64,000 nt of DNA from Tribonema minus (lineage: Eukaryota; Sar; Xanthophyceae; Tribonematales; Tribonemataceae), in assembly GCA_017506865.1 (NCBI GenBank), contig JAFCMP010000401.1, forward strand, positions 744,001 to 808,000, read 5' to 3'. Under the pieces are notes generated by a model. The model saw only the letters and a list, made by a program, of their open reading frames with translations. It did no database searches and had not been told where the DNA came from. The position numbers were made by a program, and so were the translations under genes. This document shows positions 40,766-51,419 of this stretch, piece after piece; within the stretch, counting starts at the first letter, position 1; each line of letters begins with the position of its first letter.

Positions 40766-43700
40766 GTCGTCGGCCTGAGAATCGACTCCCACGGCGACGC
40801 CCTCATTGGCGGACACAGCAGCTTTAGGGGCAAGACCCACAACGTCGATGCCTTCGCCTTGAAGCTGAATGGCACAACGGGGGGCACGGTGTGGGACACG
40901 TGGGCGGGTGTGGATGAAGCTCCGGACTGGGCTCTGTCCGCAGCGGTGGACGCCGGCGGGGACTTCTATCTGTCGGGCAACACCAGGGGCAGCCTGTATG
41001 CAGAGGTGAGAGCAAGGTGACAGGCCAACCGTTTGCCAGAGATGCTGCAAATCGTGTTGCTAATCTACTTCTGCGGGATCACAGTTCCGCACCTGTTACC
41101 GGCATAGAAGCTTCCTCCTTGAGAGCAGCAGCGTTGGTGATACGCGCTGCGGTATGCAGCATGAGTCATGCAGTCACAGGAACCGATGAGCTGTGGCGTG
41201 ACGATGCAGAAGGTGGCGACACGCGAGTTCAGCATGTTATGGTGCGCATGACCAAGTAACCGGCGACCCATGGCCGCCGACATTTTGCAAGGGCTTCCAG
41301 GACGTGGGCACACCCAGTCGCGCGGATGCGGAGCCTTGCGCAATAGAGACGGCGCCCCACAGCATTCTTCTCAAGGTGCGGGGGAGGCGGTCAGTGTCGA
41401 GGATCTGCTCGACACGTCCTCAGACGCTGCTGAGTTTGCTGACGCACACGTCGACAATGAGGGGGAGGACACGGAACCCTCTGCTGGCGTGGACGTGGCT
41501 CATGCCGATGTTAATTGCCATGGCACAGCAGACGCCGGGACCATGCAGCACGGCCAATAGCTGTGGCCCTGCTTTGCTGTGCTGAGTGACAGCCTGACCA
41601 ATGTCCACAGGGCGGCGACGCTGCGGCGTCAGCATGCCCTGGGACATCAGGCTGTCATTGAGCACAGCGCAGCAAGCCCTCAGCTGGTGGTCGCCGTGCA
41701 TGGCCACAGCATCTGCTGCTGACACCCGCTGATCCAAACAGCTCGCGGAGCGCGCAGTCCTCGCAACTGCCATCAGCCACGGCCAGGCCAGCAGAGCGAT
41801 CCTTGCCCCCCCCCTCACTGTCGCTGTCGATGTCAGCGAGCGCGCCACCGTCCGTAACAGATCGTCGACACTGACCGCCTCCCTGCACATTAGGATGCAT
41901 CCTGTCCGGCATCGTCTCCGTTGCGCAAGGCTCGCATCCGCGCGATGGGGTGCGACCATGTCTTACAGGCCCTCGCGAAGATGGCGGCGGCGGCCAGCGT
42001 AAGGGTCTCTGTCGCGCTGCTACACTCTGCAGCGGCATGCTTTATCAGCACCGTGACGTCCCGCTGCCCGGGTACTGCAAGCAGCTTCGACCACGCCTTG
42101 CAGTGCAGTGGCCCGTAGAAGCAGGATGTGCCACAGACTGCGCCTGTTTGTCCTGCGCCATCGCAACTGCAAAGTGGCGTCGATGGTCAGTGTACATCAA
42201 CAGGGGCAGCTCCTGAACTCTCATGCCTGCAGACAGGGAACTCGCTTGCAGCGCTTACTTGACTCTACTCAAAGCGCAGTGTCAAGATGACGCCTGACAC
42301 ACTCTTGCACTGAGTGAACGCATGCGCCACACCGCATGGCGTGCTGCCGCAGCGCCTCCGGGCGGTCACATGGTCCGTCGCAAGCCGCCAAATCTACAAG
42401 TCCAGCATGACGCATCCACAATGAGCCATGAAATACATCATTTACGTCAGGTCTCCAGCTGCCGAATGACTCGCCAATTCCTGCTCAAGCGCTGCAATGA
42501 CAGTGATGCCCCCCCCCTCCCCCCCCCCCCACATCCCCCTCATTCAGGGCCAGGGCTCCCACGACCTGTTCATCACCAAGTTTGCTGGCGCCGACGGCGC
42601 GATGCAGTGGGGCTACCAGTCCGGCACCGCCTACGAGGACTCAGCAGATGCCCTCGCCATAGGGCCCGATGGCAACGCCGTGCTGTGCGGCTCCGTGCGT
42701 CTCGCGCCGCCGGGCGGCCAGCGCGCGTTCTGCAGCAAGTTCGCTGGCGGCAGCGGCGGCAGCAGCGGCGTCGGCGCGCCGCTGTGGAGCGCGCAGCTGC
42801 CGCCGCTGCTGCGCGAGGCGCGGCGGCGGCGCGGCGCCGCTGCTGCTGCTGACGCAGCTGATGCCGCGCTGACTGTCACCGGCAGCAGCAGCAGCGGCGG
42901 CGGCAGCGGCAGCGGCGGCGACAGCCACGAGCTGAGCGGCGCTGCGGCGGTGGTGCCGCACGAGGGCGCGCTGGCGGCGGCGGTGGACCCCGCCAGCGGC
43001 GACGTGTTCGTGGGCGGTTTCGCGGCGGGCGGCTGGTCGCTGGCGCGGCTGCGCGGCGGCGACGGCGCCGTGCTGTGGCGCGTGGGCGGCGGCGGCGCGC
43101 CTCTCGCGGCGGTGAGCAGCGCGTCGCGCAGTTAGCGTGGGTGACAGCGCTCAGGAACTACATGCCCGTAGCACCTCAGACGTGCCTGGTCGCTATCGTG
43201 TACCCAGTTTGGGGTGCCAGTGGCTGTGTGCGGACAGCCTTGCATCCGGCAGCACTGCTCAGCGGCGGCGCCGATGCAGCGCAGCACGTTTGTGCAGCTG
43301 GCCCAGAGCATTCTTTCGGCAGTCAGCCCAGGTTTGCTGGCCGTGAACCACTGCAGCGTAGGCCGTTACCGGTGTTTAGACCTCCGGCGGCAGAGCGCGG
43401 ATGCACCAGTTGAGGTTGCCCCGGGGACTGAGCAGCAGCACTGCTTCTCAAACAGGCAACTTTTGTGAAACTGCCACTCCAGTACACCTGCAAATCCCTT
43501 CATCTCAACCGCGCTGCCGTGTCTTGCATGTCAGGTTAATGCACTCGCCGTAGACCCGTCCGGCGACATCATCGCGGGAGGCTACATGTCCGGCGGCGGC
43601 GGCACCGGCGCGGCGCTGCTCGGCAGCGGCGGCGGCTTCCGCGGCAGCACCGACGCCACCGTCTTCAAGGCCGAAGGCGCCAGCGGCCGCGTCCTCTGGA

Positions 43701-44753
43701 GCTGGCGCCTCGGCGATGGCGACAAGAACAACTATGTCAACGGCGTCGGCGTGGATCAAAGGGGGGGCGTTTACGCGTGCGGGCAGGCGGGGGGGCGGGC
43801 GGGGGGCCTGGGGGGGGAGCGGCGGGCGGGGGGGGCGGGGTCGCAGGCGTTCGTCGCGGGGCTTTCGGGGGACGTCGGGCAGTTGGTGTGGCTGGAGACG
43901 TTCGGGACGCCCATTCATGAGGACGCGGCGACTGCGATTGCTGTCGGTGAGTGCCGTCGTCTGGCGCTGTTGCACGGTTGCGTGTCAGCGCGCTGTTATG
44001 GTGGAGGTGGGCTGTAGGGTGTAGATGAGGGGGAAGGAGTATGAGCCCCCTCGCTGGCAGCGCTGTTGCCAGGTGTCGTGCATGGGCCGCTTGGGACTGG
44101 GTTTGTGCAGTTACAGCATGCACCTCCGTACACTTGGTGAACTGCACATGCCGTCTCAGCCTGCCTGCCCTCCCCCGTACTCACACACCCGCTCGCAGGC
44201 GCCAGCGACGGCAGTGCTCAGGAAAATTCCAGAGCATCCGTGTGCGCATGTAGCTCAGGGCAAACGAACACTGTGTCAGCCTGCCTGCACACTCTCCGCT
44301 ACCTGACACCACCGCCATCACACACACACACACACACACCACTAACAGCCACCACCGCCGCTTGCAGACACCAACGGCACGACGCTCTACGTGACGGGCA
44401 CCACCACAGGCGCACTCTTCGGCAGCGCCGGCGGCGAGCACGACGCGTGGGCTGCGCGCGTCCCCCTGCCCCCCAATGGCACCCTCGTTGCGGCAGCAGC
44501 GGCGCAGCAGGCGCGCGCCGCCGGCGCCGACTCGGTGACCTCGCACACGGCCGCGGAGCTCGCGCTGTTCATGGCGGCGGCGCTCGTTGTGCTGGTGCTG
44601 CTGTCGGCGGGGACGCTGCAGCAGCGGCGCGGCGGCGGCGGCGGCAGCGGCGCGGACGGCGGCGGCGGCGGCGCGTCGCCGCCCGAGGCGCTCGGCCGCA
44701 CCGCCAGCGACCTGGAGCTCGCGTCGCTGCTGCGGCGGCGCGGCTCTTCATAG
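40766..44753 (+). CDS. SBBP-type beta-propeller protein with C-terminal membrane anchor
   Basis: Exons 40766-41005, 42548-43111, 43535-43946 and 44368-44753 join in phase, with the 5' end missing. The protein contains repeated propeller blades of the SBBP type: VVGLRIDSHGDALIGGHSSF and DAFALKLNGTTGGTVWDTWA; DLFITKFAGADGAMQWGYQS and ADALAIGPDGNAVLCGSV; VNALAVDPSGDIIAGGYMSG; NGTTLYVTGTTTGALFG. In known SBBP proteins each blade carries such a D-x-x-G-N-x-Y-x-x-G pattern. Near the C-terminus AELALFMAAALVVLVLLSAG is a single membrane segment followed by a Gly-rich cytosolic tail with TASDLELASLLRRRGSS. Inference: a type I surface or lumenal protein with the propeller outside. Intron 1 contains a large inverted repeat. 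Confidence 0.8.
41278..41995. repeat. Large imperfect inverted repeat (fold-back) in an intron
   Basis: The left arm (about 41278-41605) matches the reverse complement of the right arm (about 41650-41995). Aligned words include GCGCGGATGCG-GAGCCTTGCGCAA, GGGAGGCGGTCAGTGTCGA-GATCTG, GCTGGC-TGG-CGTGGCT and TGACAGCCTGA. Identity is roughly 70 percent by eye. The centre near 41625 is itself palindromic (CAGGGC-GGCGACGC / GCGTCAGCATGCCCTG). The element lies wholly inside intron 1 of the propeller gene. It could be a decayed fold-back transposon or an inverted duplication. Confidence 0.75.
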
Positions 44754-46511
44754 CTGCTGGTGCGCGGGTGGGTTCGCGTGAGATGTTTCTATGGCAGCAG
44801 CGCTCATCGTCCAGGGGGCGCTGCAGCAGCAGTGCAGCAGGTGGCGGCAGCAAGCAGTTGGGCTGCACGCCGTCAAAGAGCCTTAGAGTTCTGCGTGGCT
44901 GCTGCTCTGTCGCGGGATGGTGTAGTGGCAGCGCATGCCAGCTGTGCCAGTTTCATGGGCGCCAGCGCCTTTCCTGTAAACCGCGGCGGTCGGTCGCACT
45001 GCGCAGTTGGAGGCACACAGCCGCAGCGCCCACGCCCTGAGGCCCGCTCTGCTGCTGCACCGGCACGGGCCCTACCAAAAGCGGCATGCATATTTGCATC
45101 TACGGTACAGCGATGCCAGTGACGGTGGCGCTGTCAGCGGAGGCCTGCACGGCAGCACATGGGCTCTGTGTGCGTTACTAGCGGAGCACTGGTGCACCGA
45201 CTGCGGCCACAGACCTGGCGTCGCTGCTGCACCAGCGCAGCTCAAGTCAGAGGCGGCCGCACCGGTGCACCAGCTGCTCAGCATTCATCGCGCCAGTGGC
45301 AGCATCGCACGCGGTCACCGCAGTGGCTCTGGTTCTCATCCAGAGTGCACACAGTGACGTTGTGATGCTGATGCTGCTGGTGATGTCGGCAACACCGCGT
45401 ATGTTGCCTGCGCTTCTATGGCCTGCAAGCTAGAGCACGGCGAGTCGACGCCGCCGTGCGTGCGACGTTGACTTGCCGTGCGCGCAGCTGCCACCTGCGC
45501 ACAGGGCTGTTGAGTGCTGCACGCCCTGCAGACTAGAGTGCCTGGCGGCGGTCATCACAGTTCAGGACGCAGCGGTGCACCAGTGTGCCGCGCGCACGCA
45601 GCAGCAGCAGCAGCAGCAGCGTCGGTGGCCGACGGGGGTCGAGCGGCACCGTCGCACAAACACGCATGACATCGAGGCGCCCTTGGTGCGCGCAGCACGA
45701 ACGCGCACGGCTGCCGCTGTGCCGCGTTGTCACCGCATTCATGACACGGCCGTGGCATCAACCTGGTGCGCTCGGGCGGCAGTCCTCCGCTTGCAGCATC
45801 AACGTGCAGCAAACTGCTGGCGCAGTCCTCATTTTGCCGTGGCGCGCGGCGCCAGATCTGCATTGCGGGGGGCGCGCCGTGTTGGACTGCCCGTGGTGGC
45901 AGGAGGCAACGCTCATCAGCGGCAGCGGCGCGCACAAGCCGTCATCACGTGTGAGCCGCGTGCGCCTCGTGAACGCAGCGACATGCACATATTTGCATGA
46001 AGTTTGCCTGCGAGGCAGCTGGCGCTGTGCGTTTCATTACGCCGCCCCTGCCGCTGCCGCTGGTGCGAACTGGGCGGTCTGCGGCGCAGCAGCTGCTCCA
46101 GCATGGCCAAGATTCAAGTTGCGGCCAGAGCCGTTTGGCAGCAATTCATGGACTGCAACGGAGTGTTGGCAAAGTCTCAGGCGTGCGCGAGCACGTGCGA
46201 AATGCTCTGCACAGCACAAGGGGCTCGTTGGTGCTCTTTGCTTGGGACCGCCGCAACATAAGGCAAAGACATGTCGCCGAGCGCCCGTTGCTGCATCGTG
46301 TGATCTGCTTGTTCCTGCGAAAGCAACACGCATGTGCCTGCTTTGCAAGCTTGCAGGATAGCCTTTGCAGGCAGACATGCATCGTTGTTCTCGGCGACAA
46401 GCAACAAGTCCACGAGCACGCATACACGAAAACTGCCTGTCAGCACAGCACGTGTGCATGTATTCACATGACACTTGTGATCCTCTCCATGCATGGTGCA
46501 GCACAGCGACA
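44754..46511. other. Intergenic stretch, possible decayed echoes of the propeller gene 3' end
   Basis: No splice-bounded exon is seen. Some words resemble the end of the propeller gene, such as GACCTGGCGTCGCTGCTGC at about 45213 versus GAGCTCGCGTCGCTGCTGC at 44717, which may be old echoes, but the match is short. A CAG repeat lies at 45598-45619. Confidence 0.35.
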
Positions 46512-47660
46512 TCAAGTGCTGCCTGGTAGAAGTATGTGCTCGACGGAAGCCGCGCGTGCACCTGCTGGCGGCGGCACGACATGCGGGTACTCCGCTGGCA
46601 ACGTCAGCACCTGCAGGCCGGGCAGCAGGCGTCCCAGCTGTTGCTTGAATGCTTGTCCTAATTGCAGCGCTTTCAGGCCTACTGGCAGTTCGCCCAGCGG
46701 CTGATTGAACTCTGGTGAGTCCTCCAAGTCTAGCACCTCAAGAGAGTCTGGGAGGGCACCTAGAGGGTGATCAATGTAGCAGCTTGCAATACGCAGCACT
46801 GTCAGACCTTCGGGCAGTGCACCTATGTCGTCTATGCTGGGGTCAGACCCTGAACCGTCCTGTATGATCGTAAGCGACCGCAAGCTGGCAGGGTACACCA
46901 TGCGGGTGGTCTGAATGCACTCTTCAAATTTGAGAGTGAGGAGACCGTCTATGTCAGCAGCGTATTGCAGTAGCTCAGAGCTCACCGCATGCTTGAGGTG
47001 AAGATGCTGCAAGCCCGAGGGCACATGCGCCGGTACCAAGTCAGCCTCCAACTCCAGTGTCTTCACGGTATCGGGCACCGCCACTGTGATCGCAGTATTT
47101 TCCACTTGCGGAAGCCCCAGTGCTCCCGTTGAGCTTGACATGCGTAGGGTCTCCATGCCCTCTGGGACGGCAATGGGCCTCGTTTCCTCTATGCTAAGGT
47201 CCGCGTGGATGTTGAGATCGCCGACAGAGCAGCGGTGCAGTCCTTCGAGCAGGTGCCGCGCCCATCTGCCCCCCTCTGTGGCTACAATGGTGAGCCTGTC
47301 AATGCGCTGAACATCGGGAATTTGGGGGGGGGCAACCGGCTCCGATGCCTCCTGCACGTGCCATGCCTTGAGGTGCTTGGGAAACGAGGGAAGAGGCGTT
47401 CCTATCATGTCGAACATCTGCAGCCGCAGGATACTCTTGGTCAAAGCCACTGATGCGTAGTGGTCGAGGTTCGATTTCTTCAGCGTCATGCTCACCGCAG
47501 GCTTCAATCGTAGCCTCATGTCCCTGTTGAGCGCCCACGCTGCCTTCGGACAAATCTGGTTTGCTGCCAGGATGTACAGGATCTGAGATCTGTCCGAAGC
47601 GCCAGCAAAGGGCCTCAGGCGCCGCGTGAGGTCAACACTATGCCCTGTACTGCTGGTCAT
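46512..47660 (-). CDS. FNIP/leucine-rich repeat protein, intronless
   Basis: An uninterrupted 382-residue frame starts at ATG 47660. The C-terminal half shows repeats of the FNIP/LRR type: LPEGLTVLRIASCYIDHPLG, ALPDSLEVLDLEDSPEFNQP, LGELPVGLKALQLGQAFKQQ and LGRLLPGLQVLTLP, i.e. the L-G-x-L-P-x-G-L-x-x-L-x-L pattern. Earlier repeats (VPEGMETLRMSSSTG, VPDTVKTLELEADLV and VPSGLQHLHLKHAVS) are more diverged. The N-terminal part (residues 1-110) is globular and unassigned. FNIP repeats are known mainly from Dictyostelium, giant viruses and some algae; the function is generally unknown, with protein binding likely. Base composition is less GC-extreme than in neighbouring genes. Confidence 0.8.
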   Translation of the reverse strand: MTSSTGHSVDLTRRLRPFAGASDRSQILYILAANQICPKAAWALNRDMRLRLKPAVSMTLKKSNLDHYASVALTKSILRLQMFDMIGTPLPSFPKHLKAWHVQEASEPVAPPQIPDVQRIDRLTIVATEGGRWARHLLEGLHRCSVGDLNIHADLSIEETRPIAVPEGMETLRMSSSTGALGLPQVENTAITVAVPDTVKTLELEADLVPAHVPSGLQHLHLKHAVSSELLQYAADIDGLLTLKFEECIQTTRMVYPASLRSLTIIQDGSGSDPSIDDIGALPEGLTVLRIASCYIDHPLGALPDSLEVLDLEDSPEFNQPLGELPVGLKALQLGQAFKQQLGRLLPGLQVLTLPAEYPHVVPPPAGARAASVEHILLPGST

Positions 47661-47940
47661 TGCTGTTCACACCGCAGTTTCCAACCGATATTCAAGTACG
47701 ACTTCGCAGTTCAAGTGGGAGCGTCACGGCTTTCAGCGCCAAAGCCACGGGGAGCACTGACCACAAGGTGACAGGGTGACCACGAATAAGCAAGGCACAG
47801 CGGCACGACAAGCGCACGCAAAAGCTGGCGGCATACATGATCCTCTGTCTGCTATTTACACACGGCCATAAACCAAGGTCGGCCGCAATCGCACGCGCAC
47901 TCTTCTCGATTATACAGAATACCTGACACGCACAATAGCC

Positions 47941-48292
47941 TCATGTAAGGTCAATCTCATCGTCGTCGTCAACATGCGTGTCCTCATGCAGAGCGCCGCT
48001 AGCCGCCTCCGCTTCTTCGTCGCCGTCCCCCGCCGCCGCCTCCGCCTTTGCGCGTGCGATCTCCGCATCCAAATCCACATCGTCCAAGTCACCGCCGTCG
48101 TCAATCGCCAGGTCATCGAGCCCCAGATCCACAGGCGCGTGATCGTCGTCACCCTTCGCTGCTGCGGCGGCGGCAGGGGCGCTCCGCGGCGGCAACGCTG
48201 GCGGCGCCGCTGCTGGCGCTGGTGACCGCGGCGGCGGCGGCGGCGGCGCGGCGGCTGCTGCAGCTGGCCGCGGCGGCGGAGACGCAGCGGGC

Positions 48293-48328
<36 letters not shown>

Positions 48329-51300
48329 CCCGCTGTCGGCGATGCAGGTTTGGCACCTGGCGCCGCCGCTGCCGCTGCGCTGCCGCCGCCGCCGGCGAGC
48401 GCCGCGATGCGTGCGCGCGCGTCGGACAGGTTGCCGAGCTGCGGGCCCTTGCTGGCGGCGGCGGCGGCGGCGCTGGCGACGTTGGCCGTCATGTCGCCCA
48501 TGCCGTCAATCGTGAGCGCCTGCGCGAGGCGCACGGCGGGCGCGTCGAGGCGCAGCAGCGCTCGGCTGCGCTGCGTCTCCGCGAGGAGGTCCGCGTCGTA
48601 GTTCTTGAAGGCCGTGAGCAGGTCCTCCTCCACCTGCGCGCATGTGGAATGCGGTGTTGAGGTTGAGGCCGACGCAGGTGTACATGGCGCGCTGCCACGT
48701 GATGGGTGATTGAAATGGAAGCGGACGACGGAGCTTGGCATGCGAGACGCATTGAAAGCGTGAAGTGCTGGTGCAGCGACGCTTGGCTAGTCAAGTACGC
48801 AGCCCCAGTGTCCGCACCCACTTCAACCGCCGCCTACTTCTGCCTGTGACGCACCTACCTTGCACTTGGGCGCGCGCAGGTACTCCGAGTCCTGCAGATG
48901 CGCGTCGCGGTACGCAACTACACCGACTTCAAATGCCGCCAACTTCCGCCAGTGACGCACCTTGCACTCGGGCGCGCGCAGGTACTCCGAGTCCTGCAGG
49001 TGCGCGTCGCGGTACGCGGCGTCGGCGGCGACGTAGTCGCCGCGCGCGAGCAGCACCACCGCCTCCGTCAGGAACAGGCGGTGCAGCGTGTGCGTCGCGC
49101 GCTCGCTCTCCAGGAAGATGCAGTAGCGGCGCAGCACGTGGAGCGCGTCGTCGAGGCGGCGCGCGCCCAGCAGGAAGCGCAGCGCCGCGTCGAGCGTCTC
49201 GCGCGCGCCCACGATCTTGATGAAGTCCGTCGTGTACGGGTTCACGCCCTCGGGGATCATGGCGTCGGCTGCGGCCCTGCGAGGCGGGGGAGTAGGGGGA
49301 TCGACGGGGGGGGGGGTTTAGGGTTTGGTGAAAATGGGGTTGTGGTGCGTGTTGCCATAGGCTGTGGAAACTCACGCGTGCCCATGATCTTGATGAAACA
49401 CATGGTGTATGGATTGACACCCTATGAACTCATGGCGTCGGCGGGGGGCGGCTTTGTGGTTGGTGGTGAATGTTTGGGGGGCAGAAAGATCGTTTCTTGT
49501 GAAAGAGTGGGGGGTCAGCAGTGTGTCCGTGTACTGGATGGGAAGCGCAGGGCACACTTGTTTGGGCACACAGTATTCAAGAAGCCTGACATCAGGTGAA
49601 TGTCTATAGGGATCGTGGAGGCCGCAGCAGCCGTATTTTGCCACATGCATTCAGCGGAGGGATGAGGGGCAAGCACTAAGTCCATGGTGATGGTTAGGGG
49701 GTTGGAGTCAGAGTCAGGGGTAGAGTCAGGGCCATTACCAAGGTTTGTGTGGCAGCGTAAACACCGCCAGCGCTGCCGTTTCGCAGGCAGATTGACGTTT
49801 TTTCTGCTCCGACTGATGCGCACTGCGCGACAGCCTAAATCAACTACAGCAGCACATGAGACACGAGGGACTGGCCGCTCCTCGCCTGTCCTTTTTTGGA
49901 GGAGGAAGCGCGTCTGTCGCCTAACCCTGGCCTCAAAACTAACCTCACACCTAAGCATCCCTCCGTGCAACCTGCAGCTGCGCCGTGTTCGATCCTCTCG
50001 CACTTCCAGACTCAAGTTATGTCCATTCCAGGTGATGCGCACTGCGTGACAGCCTTACTCAATTACAGCAACACAGCTACAATGGGCCTGGCTCCTCCTA
50101 GCCTTTCCTGTCCTGTCAAGTCTGGCCTCACAACTGCCCTCATGCCTCAACATCCCATCAGGCAAACCTCAACTGCCTGCAGCTGCGTTGTGTTCAATCC
50201 TCTTGCACTTCAAGGCACACGTCTTCAGATGTGTGCCCGTGTGCAGCTCACGCACTACGTCTCAGGTGCTCACTGCAACTCCTCCTGTGCTCACTTGACC
50301 ACAATCTGTATTCCTCCTGTTCTCACTTGTACTCCTCCGCGGCCCTTCCTCATCAATGCCCTCCAGCACCTGCGCCGCCTTCCTGCTGCTGCTCACTTGT
50401 ACTCATCCTGTACTCGCTTGTATCGTTCTGCACATGCTGTATTCGCTTGCCCTCGCTTCTCCTGCGCTTGGCGTGCACTCCTCCGTACTCGTCATCCATC
50501 CATCCTGTTCTCACTTTGTACTCCTTCGTACTCATCATGAACTCACTTGTACTCCTCCGCGGCCCTGTCCTCGTCAATGCCCTCCAGCACCTGCGCGGCC
50601 TTCCCCAGGTACTCCCCGGCCTTCCCGGGCTCCGCGCCGTTCATCCACGACGTCGCCGCCGCTTTGAACATCTGCACACAATCAGTTGAAGAAGGCAGCG
50701 CTCAGCACATTCAGTCCAGAAGCTGTTGAGTGTGCTCGCAGCTGCGACTGTCGGGTGATGGAAGCTCGCAGACCACGCATCATCGCTCAGCCGCGCAGCG
50801 CTGCAGCACGCACCACGAGCGGTGGCGCCCCTGGCATGACCAGACTCACGGCGTACGAACCTCAACGGCCTTGGTGTCCGCGCGGCACGTGAGCGCGAGC
50901 TGCGCGGCCTCGCACTCGCGTACATACCACGCATCACCGCTCAGCTGCGCAGCGCTCAGCGCACATGACCAGACTCATGGCGTACGAACCTCGACCGCCT
51001 TGGCGTCCGCGCGGCACGTGAGCGCGAGCTGCGCGGCCTCGCGGTAGTCGCGCGCGGCGAGCGGCCACGCCGCGTTCTCGTCTTGGCACTCCCCCGCCTG
51101 CGCGTACGCCATGAGCGCCGCCTCCTCCTGGCCGCACGCGCGGTACGCCGCCGCCGCGCGCTCAAACAGCGGCGCCGCCGCGAAGAAGTCGCACGTCCAC
51201 TGCTTCCACGTCTTGGTGATGAGCTTCGCCGCCGCGGCGCGCGCCTCGTCCGCCTCGCGCCGCTGCTGCTGGTGGCGCTCCTGCGCCGCCGCGGACTGCG

Positions 51301-51380
51301 CGGCGCTCGCGGTCACGCCGGCCGTCCTGCTGCCAGCGGCGGTGCTGCCGCCGGCGGCGGCGCTGGCAGTGGCGGCGGGG
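47941..51380 (-). CDS. Gamma-SNAP (NSF attachment protein)
   Basis: Exons: about 51380-50990, 50671-50547, 49276-48961 and 48633-47941, with consistent phases. The start codon is not fixed; an acceptor-like CCGCAG near 51380 suggests a short first exon upstream. SNAP proteins are TPR-like adaptors that recruit NSF to SNARE complexes for disassembly. Family features: WKQWTCDFFAAAPLFERAAA and AYAQAGECQDEN (first helical repeats), MFKAAATSWMNGAEPGKAGE, RFLLGARRLDDALHVLRRYC and ARGDYVAADAAYRDAHLQDS, close to gamma-SNAP, then VEEDLLTAFKNYDADLL. The C-terminus is extended by about 120 residues of Ala/Pro-rich linker and an acidic tail (HEDTHVDDDDEIDLT). Echoes of exon borders occur in all three recognised introns. 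Confidence 0.85.
48845..48960 (-). repeat. Exon-edge echo of gamma-SNAP exon at 48961 (3' border)
   Basis: The end of the exon is copied once, 102 bp further on: plus-strand CCTTGCACTTGGGCGCGCGC at 48858 versus CCTTGCACTCGGGCGCGCGC at 48960, followed by an identical AGGTACTCCGAGTCCTGCAG. The copy runs some 50 bases into the exon and then into intron-like sequence. Confidence 0.93.
49378..49455 (-). repeat. Exon-edge echo of gamma-SNAP exon at 49276 (5' border)
   Basis: Plus-strand TGATCTTGATGAA-CAC-TGGTGTA-GG-TT-ACACCCT followed by TCATGGCGTCGGC repeats the first 60-70 bases of the exon (49208-49276), about 180 bp upstream in gene direction. The copy is decayed by substitutions. Confidence 0.8.
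50280..50400 (-). repeat. Exon-edge echo of gamma-SNAP exon at 50547 (3' border)
   Basis: CTCACTTGTACTCCTCCGCG and GCCCT-CCTC-TCAATGCCCTC, then CAGCACCTGCGC-GCCTTCC, at 50324-50392 repeat the exon end with its donor (50541-50605). Shorter repeats of the CACTTGTACTC donor word lie between them (around 50395 and 50415). Confidence 0.88.
50735..50930 (-). repeat. Exon-edge echo of gamma-SNAP exon at 50990 (3' border)
   Basis: The sequence around 50835-50920 repeats that around 50970-51040: CATGACCAGACTCA-GGCGTA, CGAACCTC-AC-GCCTTGG and GTCCGCGCGGCACGTGAGCG, followed by CGAGCTGCGCGGCCTCGC. The offset is about 129 bp. The donor (GTTCGTACG on the gene strand) is kept. Confidence 0.92.
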
Positions 51381-51419
51381 CTGCGGCGGCGGCGGCGGCA
51401 TGTGGCAGCAGGTTGTGGG

